Position numbers and translations under genes: made by a program
The notes under the pieces: model-generated
Seen by the model: the letters and a program-made list of their open reading frames with translations, nothing else
The model's database searches: none
Told to the model about the DNA's origin: nothing
From: Jeotgalibaca sp052266715
GTDB taxonomy: Bacteria; Bacillota; Bacilli; Lactobacillales; Aerococcaceae
Reading direction: 5' to 3' (one strand)
NCBI GenBank assembly: GCA_052266715.1
Contig: JBQPRB010000017.1
DNA length: 6,136 nucleotides
Shown here: piece after piece, positions 1-5,148 of the stretch
How positions within the stretch are numbered: the stretch's first letter is position 1
Layout of the letters: the number at the start of each line of letters is the position of its first letter

Positions 1-374
1 ACATCGATTGGTGCACCTTTGGTTGCAGAAACTGCCGTAATCGTTCCTGCGCGAGGAGCCACAATTTCATTTTCCATTTTCATTGCTTCCAAAACTGCCA
101 CAACCTGGTTCTCTTCCACAACGTCGCCTACCTTAACCTTGATATCCAGAATGTTTCCCGGCATTGGGGAAGTGATTTCCTCCCCTTCACCACTTACTGG
201 TTGAACGGGTGTTGTTGGCGCTGCTGGTGTTGGAGGTGCTACAGGTGCGGCTTGAGGAACAGGATGTGTTGTTTCCACAACTTGATTTTGAAGTTGGGAT
301 GCCCCTGGGGTCAACTCTTCCATTTCTACCATATACTCTTTACCGTTGATATTGATGCGGAATTTTCTTAACAT
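1..374 (-). CDS. oadD: Biotin carboxyl carrier subunit of oxaloacetate decarboxylase (OadD-type), partial at the left edge
   Basis: This is the biotin carrier protein of a Na+-pumping decarboxylase; it shuttles CO2 as carboxybiotin from the carboxyltransferase (OadA) to the membrane pump (OadB). Reading leftward from the ATG at 374-372 gives 124 codons before the edge. Residues 1-20 are a short N-terminal segment. About residues 38-60 form the Ala/Pro/Thr-rich flexible linker typical of these carriers. A biotinyl-lipoyl domain starts near residue 66 and carries the EAMKMEN motif, whose K99 is the expected biotinylated lysine. Only the last part of the domain is missing. The start is supported by AAAGAGGG at 388-381, which overlaps the stop of the preceding gene; the gap of 13 bases implies translational coupling. 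By fold alone it could belong to another biotin decarboxylase (methylmalonyl-CoA or glutaconyl-CoA), but the OadH-like neighbour and the oxaloacetate-producing dehydratase upstream favour oxaloacetate. The biotin-carrier call is near certain; the exact enzyme is inferred. Confidence 0.9.
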   Translation of the reverse strand, partial: MLRKFRININGKEYMVEMEELTPGASQLQNQVVETTHPVPQAAPVAPPTPAAPTTPVQPVSGEGEEITSPMPGNILDIKVKVGDVVEENQVVAVLEAMKMENEIVAPRAGTITAVSATKGAPID

Positions 375-387
375 TTATATCCCTCTT

Positions 388-708
388 TCAGTGATTGATT
401 TCTGTAATACTGTGAAGTTTAAAACGTGAATCCGAAGAATTATTCGCCATAATCGCAGCAATGATAATAGCTGCTTTTTCTTTATCTAAATCTATTTTCT
501 CTATATTGGTTATTCTAACTTGGGAATTAGGATGGTTCGAAGAAATGATAGCTGAAGATATAATAGCAGCAATTTCTCTTTCTTCTTGTGATATTCCTGA
601 AGTAAAATTGACCAGTAATTTTGGAATATCTGGTATTTTGGGGCTTGAGCTTACGGATGGTCTAGTCTTATTTTTACTGTTCTGCTTAAAAATATTAAAT
701 GAAAACAT
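388..708 (-). CDS. oadH: OadH-like accessory subunit of oxaloacetate decarboxylase with a duplicated motif
   Basis: This is a 106-residue protein with no signal peptide and no clear membrane helix. Residues 1-40 are polar, rich in Ser, Lys and Pro, and probably flexible. The rest consists of two copies of one motif: an acidic/basic start, an Ala/Ile-rich helix, a polar turn, and a short strand ending in I-x-x-I. Copy 1 (about 45-72) and copy 2 (about 77-104) align without gaps at an offset of 32 residues, with 11 identities in 28 positions (for example A47A48I49I50 against A79A80I81I82). The motif resembles, from memory, the C-terminal helix-strand piece of delta/gamma and epsilon subunits of Na+-pumping decarboxylases. 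Position fits as well: it sits just before oadD, as in the enterococcal oadH-oadD-oadB order, where OadH is a subunit of the decarboxylase complex. A strong site, AGGGGG at 719-714, precedes the ATG at 708. The name rests mainly on context and this motif, not on an alignment. Confidence 0.68.
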   Translation of the reverse strand: MFSFNIFKQNSKNKTRPSVSSSPKIPDIPKLLVNFTSGISQEEREIAAIISSAIISSNHPNSQVRITNIEKIDLDKEKAAIIIAAIMANNSSDSRFKLHSITEINH

Positions 709-732
709 GTTTCCCCCTACCTCTCAAATACT

Positions 733-775
733 AAAAAAGTAAGACAGTTTCTAAATCAATCCAAAACTGCCTTAC
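733..775 (-). terminator. Rho-independent terminator or attenuator between the transporter gene and oadH
   Basis: Read on the minus strand, the arm at 775-764 pairs with 750-739 over 12 positions with one A-C mismatch, around a 13-base loop, and is followed directly by six Ts (738-733). This is a textbook intrinsic terminator for the ttdAB-transporter message. The ATG of oadH is only 25 bases beyond the T-tract and its ribosome site takes up part of that, so no promoter fits between them. oadHD must therefore be reached by read-through or from a promoter upstream of the hairpin, which makes the element act as an attenuator for oadHD. Confidence 0.85.
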
Positions 776-783
776 CCCGTTAT

Positions 784-800
784 ACTGTCAGTTAGTAACT
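784..800. promoter_or_regulatory. Two overlapping short palindromes upstream of the oadH terminator
   Basis: ACTGTCAGT (784-792) and AGTTAGTAACT (790-800) are each perfect palindromes about a central base, and they overlap by three bases. They lie in the transporter-oadH gap next to a possible minus-strand -10 (TATAAC, 784-779) that has no recognisable -35. They may be an operator for an oad promoter, but short palindromes of this size can arise by chance in AT-rich DNA. Confidence 0.3.
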
Positions 801-819
801 CCTATTTACATTAAATAGG
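801..819. repeat. Perfect 8-bp inverted repeat over the transporter stop codon
   Basis: CCTATTTA at 801-808 is mirrored exactly by TAAATAGG at 812-819 around a 3-base spacer. The stop codon of the transporter (813-811) lies inside it. As RNA it makes a small weak hairpin at the 3' end of the transporter message, without a T-tract of its own. As DNA it has the symmetry of a dimeric regulator's operator. Both readings are inference. Confidence 0.5.
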
Positions 820-2175
820 TAGAACTCCTGTTAGTGAATATCCGACAAGATAGATAACCAAAATTGGCCATGCATATTTAGCGTAAGTAAACTGGAAACT
901 GACAAAGTTTTGTTCTGTATGATCTGTTAACATATACAAAGCAGGAATAACTGGTGAAATTAGTCGGAAAGATTGTCCCACCATCGATGCTACTGCTGCT
1001 CCCATCGTTGAAATACCATATTGGCCCATTACATCAGCCATTACATTGGAAATCCCAAAATAGAAAGCGTCTTGTGGTAAAAACACGATGGCCGGGGTAG
1101 CAATAATGGCATATAGAGGTGCCATATGCGGTCCAATACTTTCTGGTATTAGCATGGTAATTGATTGCGCCAATGCCAACGCCATTCCACTACCGCTCAA
1201 CACACCAGAGAACACGCCTGCTCCTAAAGTTGCTAGTGCAGGTGCTAATGCATCAGATGCTAAATCATCTAGCCGCTCATTTACTAAACCTGAATTCTTA
1301 TAATTTAGTGTCAATGCAATTGCAGTTCCTAGCATGAATAAGATTGCACCGTGTGCCACTTCTAGAATTAACATCGTTAAAATCCCGAATGTCATAATCA
1401 AGTTTACCCAGTAATATTGTGGGCGTTTCAGTTCAGGTTCTTTTTCCCGAATAGCTTGCAACATACCCTCCATTACTCCTGAATCAATATCTTTCATTTG
1501 TTCTTTGGACCAATTTAAGCGTTTTCTTTCTTTTACACCGAAATAGTATGCCATGGCAATCGCGAATACTTCAGCTGCCAACATACCTGGTAGTAGCGCC
1601 GCGAATAGTTCACTTACTGGAACTCCCATTGCAGTTGCAGCAGCAATTGTTGGCCCGCCCCAAGGTAATTGGTTAAAAATGCCTATTGGTGTCACAATAA
1701 TCACTGCAAGATAGCTTAGTTTCATGCCTAATTGTTTGTATAGTGATAAAAATGCTGCAACCATAATAATAATTGTCGTTGTTGTGTCACCGTTCATTGT
1801 AACTGCTGTTGCAGTTAGGACTGTTGACATCGTCACTTTGAGCGGATCGCCCTTCGCTTTTTTAATAAAGAATTCACATAGAGGATCAAAAAGCCCCACA
1901 TTTAGCATGACATCGAAATAAAGGACTGCAAAGAGAATCAAAAGCCCGGGAGAGATAACACCCATACTTACTTTGCCAGTTTCGGCGTTTACTTTGAAGA
2001 ATAAGGCATCTTGTATCCATCTGAACAAATCCATAAATGAAGCGTCCGTTAGTAAAACAACCAAGATTCCAAAAATGAATGGTACAATAGTTAATGCTCC
2101 AAAAACAGATAATTTTTTCTGAGCAAGTAGTACAATAAAAGATACGATCATTGCCAGAGCTAAAAATGTTAACAT
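811..2175 (-). CDS. CitMHS-family carboxylate transporter, probable L-tartrate uptake
   Basis: This is an integral membrane protein of 454 residues, the usual length for the CitMHS family (proton symporters for citrate or related acids, often as a metal complex). About ten to twelve hydrophobic segments are visible, for example near 5-42, 74-98, 135-165, 190-212, 258-290, 311-345, 352-380 and 434-452. A single long charged loop at about 214-255 separates the two halves. Family signatures are seen: N-G-D-T-T-T-T at 128-134, P-W-G-G-P-T at 171-176, and S-P-V-I-P-A at 407-412. The ATG at 2175 has AGAGGTG at 2186-2180. It follows ttdB by 48 bases in the same direction and precedes oadHD. Because the flanking enzymes make and consume oxaloacetate from a hydroxydicarboxylate, the substrate is inferred to be tartrate, with malate, citrate or exchange against a product as alternatives. 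The family is secure; the substrate is a guess from context. Confidence 0.88.
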   Translation of the reverse strand: MLTFLALAMIVSFIVLLAQKKLSVFGALTIVPFIFGILVVLLTDASFMDLFRWIQDALFFKVNAETGKVSMGVISPGLLILFAVLYFDVMLNVGLFDPLCEFFIKKAKGDPLKVTMSTVLTATAVTMNGDTTTTIIIMVAAFLSLYKQLGMKLSYLAVIIVTPIGIFNQLPWGGPTIAAATAMGVPVSELFAALLPGMLAAEVFAIAMAYYFGVKERKRLNWSKEQMKDIDSGVMEGMLQAIREKEPELKRPQYYWVNLIMTFGILTMLILEVAHGAILFMLGTAIALTLNYKNSGLVNERLDDLASDALAPALATLGAGVFSGVLSGSGMALALAQSITMLIPESIGPHMAPLYAIIATPAIVFLPQDAFYFGISNVMADVMGQYGISTMGAAVASMVGQSFRLISPVIPALYMLTDHTEQNFVSFQFTYAKYAWPILVIYLVGYSLTGVLPI

Positions 2176-2190
2176 AATTCACCTCTAAAT

Positions 2191-2217
2191 CAGAATCTGC
2201 CATAATGGCAGATTCTG
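2191..2217. repeat. Perfect 12-bp hairpin between ttdB and the transporter gene
   Basis: CAGAATCTGCCA (2191-2202) is matched exactly by TGGCAGATTCTG (2206-2217) with a 3-base loop. On the transcribed minus strand the second arm is followed by ATTTAG and then the transporter's ribosome site, so there is no proper T-tract. It starts only 7 bases past the ttdB stop. Likely roles are protecting the 3' end of the ttdAB message, partial termination, or a processing point giving more enzyme than transporter. The structure is certain; the role is inferred. Confidence 0.8.
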
Positions 2218-2223
2218 GTATTT

Positions 2224-2835
2224 TTACTTGATGAAGCTTACTTCTTTACTAATCGATTCAATTGCTGCTTCTTTACGTTTGTTAAATTCAATTTTATTTT
2301 TTTCAAATAAGTTTGTTCCTTCGGCATCAATCGACACAATGAGAGGTCCCAATTCAGAAACGTCACATACCCATAGAGTTTCTGGCATTCCTAAGTCGCG
2401 CCATTGTGCATCTTTAATTCTATCGACCCTTACAGCTGCATGGACGGCATTACCAGCTGGATAAACAAGATGGAGGGCTTTATAATCTTTACAGCCTTTT
2501 TCAGTACCTTTTCCCATTCCACCCTTCCCGATAATCAATTTAACACCTGTTTGTTTAATGAATTCTTCTTCAAATAACTCCATACGCATACTTGTGGTTG
2601 GTCCAATAGAAATCATTTCGAACTCATCATTACCGTGGTCTTTGACAATTGGTCCAGCGTGGAAGATTGCTTTTCCTCTGACATCAACAGGCAGAGGGCG
2701 CCCTTCTTCAACCAGGCGGCGGTGAGCCACATCACGACAAGTTACCATTTCACCTGAAAGGTAAATGATGTCTCCTACACGGATATCTTCCAAGTCTTCA
2801 TCTTTGATTGGGGTGGTTAAGTGAAATTCTCTCAT
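2224..2835 (-). CDS. ttdB: L(+)-tartrate dehydratase, beta subunit
   Basis: With TtdA this forms the cytoplasmic dehydratase that removes water from L(+)-tartrate to give oxaloacetate. The 203 residues match the length of E. coli TtdB and correspond to the C-terminal (swivel) domain of class I fumarases. Near-identical stretches, recalled against E. coli TtdB, run along the whole chain: TTPIK at 7-11, IRVGD at 18-22, TCRD and HRRL at 32-41, FHAGPIV at 58-64, GPTTSMRM at 78-85 and GKGGMG at 103-108. A Thr in the GPTT motif is the active-site residue in class I fumarases. The ATG (2835-2833) overlaps the stop of ttdA as ATGA and has its own AAGGAG at 2848-2843, so the two chains are coupled and probably made in equal amounts. 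A role as a separate-chain class I fumarase is the main alternative; the motif pattern and the oxaloacetate-consuming neighbours favour tartrate. Confidence 0.9.
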   Translation of the reverse strand: MREFHLTTPIKDEDLEDIRVGDIIYLSGEMVTCRDVAHRRLVEEGRPLPVDVRGKAIFHAGPIVKDHGNDEFEMISIGPTTSMRMELFEEEFIKQTGVKLIIGKGGMGKGTEKGCKDYKALHLVYPAGNAVHAAVRVDRIKDAQWRDLGMPETLWVCDVSELGPLIVSIDAEGTNLFEKNKIEFNKRKEAAIESISKEVSFIK

Positions 2836-3752
2836 AATTCTACTCCTTCATGTGTTAGGATTTCATAATTCAAGTTGCTGTCCAAAATGATATGCCCGCG
2901 GCGGTGTGACCAACAGCCTGTGTTAATGGCAACGCCGATTGTAGATGGATGGCGTGCTGTATTTATGATGTTGACGCCCATAACAGATTTTTTACCACCA
3001 AACCCTTGTGGTCCCAAACCAATAGAGTTAATGCCATCTTCTAACAATCTTTCCATCTTGGAAGCATTCTCATTTGGGCTTACACTATCCACATCACGCA
3101 TCAATGCTAATTTGGAATTAAGTGCAGCGGTTTCAACCGAAGTTCCAATTCCAATACCTACAAGGAGTGGGGGGCATGCGTTAATTCCGTAGCTTGTCAT
3201 TTGATCCATTACGAAACGCACAACACCCTCATAGCCTTCACCTGGCATTAATACTTTGGCAGCGCCTGGTAGTGTACATCCGCCCCCAGCCATGTAAACA
3301 TACATATCCAGTTGATCGGAGTCTTTTTCAATTTCCATCAAAATGGTCGGCACGCCAGTTCCAATGTTTAATCCTGTATTATACTCATCGAATGTTTCAA
3401 CTGCATTATGACGTAGTGGTGTTTCGATTGTCGATTTAACAACTGATTCTTTCAATATTTCTTTCAAATCACCTATTAATGGAAAGTTCTCGCCAACTTT
3501 CAGGAAAAATTGGATAACACCTGTATCTTGACAGCTTGGACGCTTCAAGTCTTCTGCCAACATTTGGTTTTCCATCATAGTTTGGTAAATCAATTGTTGC
3601 AAAGGATCAACTTCCTCTTTTGAAAGTTCATTCAACTTTTTAGCAACATCATCGGGAAGACGTCTACTAATGACCCCAATAAATTTTGACAAGATATCTC
3701 TGAGTTCAGCTGCCTGTTGTGACATCTGTGTTGGTTCATAAACCTTTTGCAT
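2832..3752 (-). CDS. ttdA: L(+)-tartrate dehydratase, alpha (Fe-S) subunit
   Basis: This is the catalytic subunit carrying the 4Fe-4S cluster, in which one iron acts as the Lewis acid that holds the substrate. The 306 residues match E. coli TtdA (about 303). Cysteines C74 (RPSCQDTG), C193 (NACPPLL) and C280 (NTGCWSHRRG) sit where the three cluster ligands are expected; C159 in GGGCTLPG is a further conserved Cys. The Asp of CQDTG (D76) is the active-site acid in class I fumarases. Other shared motifs are PLRHNAVE at 112-119, MAGGGCTLPG at 154-163, GYEGVV at 173-178 and ARHPSTIGVA at 266-275. The ATG at 3752 has a full AAGGAGG at 3766-3760, seven bases away. It is the first gene of the operon, directly downstream of a cre box and promoter region. 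The exposed cluster implies oxygen sensitivity, which fits an anaerobic fermentation route. A two-subunit fumarase is the alternative. Confidence 0.9.
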   Translation of the reverse strand: MQKVYEPTQMSQQAAELRDILSKFIGVISRRLPDDVAKKLNELSKEEVDPLQQLIYQTMMENQMLAEDLKRPSCQDTGVIQFFLKVGENFPLIGDLKEILKESVVKSTIETPLRHNAVETFDEYNTGLNIGTGVPTILMEIEKDSDQLDMYVYMAGGGCTLPGAAKVLMPGEGYEGVVRFVMDQMTSYGINACPPLLVGIGIGTSVETAALNSKLALMRDVDSVSPNENASKMERLLEDGINSIGLGPQGFGGKKSVMGVNIINTARHPSTIGVAINTGCWSHRRGHIILDSNLNYEILTHEGVEL

Positions 3753-3766
3753 TTCTTTTCCTCCTT

Positions 3767-3781
3767 AGTAATCGTTTACAA
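3767..3781 (-). promoter_or_regulatory. Catabolite-responsive element (CcpA cre box) in front of ttdA
   Basis: On the minus strand TTGTAAACGATTACT fits every defined position of the consensus WTGNAANCGNWNNCW. It lies immediately before the ttdA ribosome site (3766-3760) and about 30 to 45 bases past the predicted transcription start, a place where bound CcpA-HPr-Ser-P would block elongating polymerase. This implies glucose repression of the whole cluster. The match is seen; CcpA binding is inferred. Confidence 0.8.
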
Positions 3782-3818
3782 GGTTATTATCAAGTTTTTT
3801 TCCGAAATAAACTATTCG

Positions 3819-3847
3819 ATTATATTGAAGTTTTTTGTTGTTTGGGA
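3819..3847 (-). promoter_or_regulatory. Probable promoter of the ttdAB-transporter operon
   Basis: A perfect TATAAT is present on the minus strand at 3824-3819. At 17-bp spacing the -35 position (3847-3842) reads TCCCAA, which is far from TTGACA. A good -10 with a poor -35 is what an activator-dependent promoter looks like, in keeping with the AraC-type regulator next door. Start of transcription would be near 3812, leaving a leader of about 60 bases that contains the cre box. Confidence 0.5.
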
Positions 3848-3868
3848 TTATTCTCAAAAAAATAATCC
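3845..3868. promoter_or_regulatory. Perfect 8-bp inverted repeat upstream of the ttdA promoter
   Basis: GGATTATT (3845-3852) and AATAATCC (3861-3868) are exact inverted copies around an 8-base AT-rich spacer. The centre falls about 45 bases upstream of the predicted transcription start and the repeat touches the weak -35, a usual place for an activator. It has no following T-tract in the ttd direction. A regulator site is inferred; AraC proteins more often use direct repeats, so another factor is possible. Confidence 0.5.
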
Positions 3869-3889
3869 TTTTCCATTGCATTTTATACG

Positions 3890-3923
3890 AAAAAAAACAG
3901 CCAGAAATTGTCCAATCTGGCTG
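3890..3923 (-). terminator. Rho-independent terminator of the AraC-family regulator gene
   Basis: On the minus strand CAGCCAGA (3923-3916) pairs perfectly with TCTGGCTG (3905-3898) around a 10-base loop and is followed by eight Ts (3897-3890). It lies 42 bases past the regulator's stop and ahead of the ttdA promoter, so the regulator is a separate transcription unit from ttdAB. Confidence 0.92.
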
Positions 3924-3965
3924 AGTTTTCCAATTTTGATTTTATTTTTAAGAACAAAAATTTAC

Positions 3966-5000
3966 CTAGTCATTTTTTGTTTTTTCTAATATTGAGGATA
4001 TATTATTAAGTAATCTATTATATTTATTTTTATAGGTTTTATACTCACATACTTCGCAAGGGCTTCTAAAATCGTCTCTATGATTGGCTCGACTATTAAG
4101 ATTATAGAAAAGCTTCGCTTGTGTCTCACCCGTTACATTCTCTTTAAAATATTTATCAACATGTGTAAGATCATCTGTTAACCCATTGCGATACTCGGAT
4201 GGTGTTTTTCCAAAATGTTTTTTGAACATGAGATTAAAAGACTTAATGTCACTAAAACCTGTTTGAAACGCAATCTCGGAAACTTTTTCGTCTGTATCTG
4301 TCAGGTGACGGATGGCATCTTGCAGACGACAACGCATAAGGTATTCGTAAAAGTTTATTCCAATTTCTTCCTTAAATAGCCGTGATAGGTAGGATGATGA
4401 GTAATTGTATTTTTTGGCTAAAGTGTCCAGATTAAGATCTAGGTGGAAATTTTTTTCGATGTAAATACCAATTTCTTCAATAATTTTTTTGTTTTTTCCC
4501 ACTGTTACTGACTTTGCAATCCCTGGTTCTTCTATGAAAAATTGAGTAATCTCATTCATCAAGTTCATAAACTGCGATTCTATAACCAAGCGGTTACTAG
4601 GATCTTTCGCGCCTTGCAAGTATAGCCTCGCAAGCGTTTGACGCATATCTTCGTAACTAGGGTGTATTTTGTTTAAGGCTGTATTTAAATGAAACCGGCC
4701 GTTCCGGAAGTCAAAACCATAATCTGTAAAAAATGCTGAATTAATATGCATCCTCATTGCTATACTGTTGTTTTCTTGTGCGAACGTTGCATGCCCACTA
4801 TTGGGGTTGATGATTAGGATATCATCTTCGGCCAGTGAACAGACTTGTGAATCTACCAGAACTTCTATACTGCCTTTCAAGAGCCAAATTATTTCCGTTT
4901 CATTATGCCAATTATAATGATAGCTACCTATTTGATACACGAGTTGATCAAAACATATATGGTTATTTTTAGATTCATAGTTAAATAGTAATCTATTCAT
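3966..5000 (-). CDS. AraC-family transcriptional regulator with a C-terminal extension, probable activator of the tartrate operon
   Basis: A regulator of 344 residues. About residues 22-90 resemble the cupin-type sensor domain of AraC proteins (YHYNWHNETEIIWLLKG, then a beta-rich stretch with LAEDDILIINPNSGH). Residues 172-273 are the double helix-turn-helix domain, with LDTLAKKYNYSSSYLSRLFKEE for the first and the typical SEIAFQTGFSDIKSFNLMFKKHFGKTPSEYR region (241-271) for the second. Such proteins normally end there; this one continues for about 70 residues (274-344), including a CEVC pair (C315, C318) and a charged helical tail. The ATG at 5000 has AAAGGA at 5013-5008. It lies just upstream of ttdA in the same direction but in its own transcription unit, and divergent from the hydrolase gene. 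Control of the ttd/oad genes with tartrate as inducer is inferred; E. coli uses a LysR-type regulator for its tartrate genes instead. It could equally act on the hydrolase. Confidence 0.9.
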   Translation of the reverse strand: MNRLLFNYESKNNHICFDQLVYQIGSYHYNWHNETEIIWLLKGSIEVLVDSQVCSLAEDDILIINPNSGHATFAQENNSIAMRMHINSAFFTDYGFDFRNGRFHLNTALNKIHPSYEDMRQTLARLYLQGAKDPSNRLVIESQFMNLMNEITQFFIEEPGIAKSVTVGKNKKIIEEIGIYIEKNFHLDLNLDTLAKKYNYSSSYLSRLFKEEIGINFYEYLMRCRLQDAIRHLTDTDEKVSEIAFQTGFSDIKSFNLMFKKHFGKTPSEYRNGLTDDLTHVDKYFKENVTGETQAKLFYNLNSRANHRDDFRSPCEVCEYKTYKNKYNRLLNNISSILEKTKND

Positions 5001-5033
5001 TTTTTATTCCTTTTCCTGAACAATTTTTCATTT

Positions 5034-5062
5034 ACTTTAACTAATGAGAACACTTTCGTCAA
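5034..5062 (-). promoter_or_regulatory. Candidate promoter of the AraC-family regulator gene
   Basis: On the minus strand TTGACG (5062-5057, five of six consensus bases) is followed after exactly 17 bases by TAAAGT (5039-5034, four of six). Transcription would start near 5027, about 27 bases before the ATG and just upstream of its ribosome site. Moderate match, well placed. Confidence 0.55.
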
Positions 5063-5086
5063 GAGGTTGTGCGTTTATGAACGATG

Positions 5087-5115
5087 TTTTCAAATCGAAT
5101 TATTTATGTGATAAT
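5087..5115 (+). promoter_or_regulatory. Candidate promoter of the C26 hydrolase gene
   Basis: TTTTCA (5087-5092, four of six) lies 17 bases before GATAAT (5110-5115, five of six), giving a start near 5122 and a leader of about 27 bases carrying AGGAGG. Its -35 lies about 25 bases from that of the divergent regulator promoter, so one bound protein could influence both. Confidence 0.5.
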
Positions 5116-5148
5116 AATAAAGATAATTTTTAAGAGGAGGCCTGCGAT

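Noticed and set aside
19..204. Plus-strand open frame over the biotin carrier gene
   Set aside because: It is antisense to a clear biotin carrier domain with the EAMKMEN motif, and has no ribosome site or recognisable domain.
461..742. Plus-strand open frame of 93 codons opposite oadH
   Set aside because: The hydrophobic product is the antisense of the Ala/Ile-rich OadH repeats, and the minus-strand gene has the strong ribosome site and the operon position.
1886..2203. Minus-strand open frame overlapping the start of the transporter gene
   Set aside because: It lies out of frame inside the well-supported CitMHS gene and encodes a Cys- and aromatic-rich product with no family resemblance.
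2191..2217. Reading the ttdB-transporter hairpin as a standard terminator
   Set aside because: After the second arm on the minus strand the sequence is ATTTAG, not a T-tract, and the transporter has no separate promoter in the remaining space.
3767..3797. A second ttdA promoter, TTGATA-N17-TACTAA
   Set aside because: Its transcription start would fall at or beyond the ttdA ribosome site, leaving no translatable leader.
3747..3989. Plus-strand open frame of 80 codons in the ttdA upstream region
   Set aside because: It runs backward through the promoter, cre box and the regulator's terminator; its composition simply reflects T-rich DNA.
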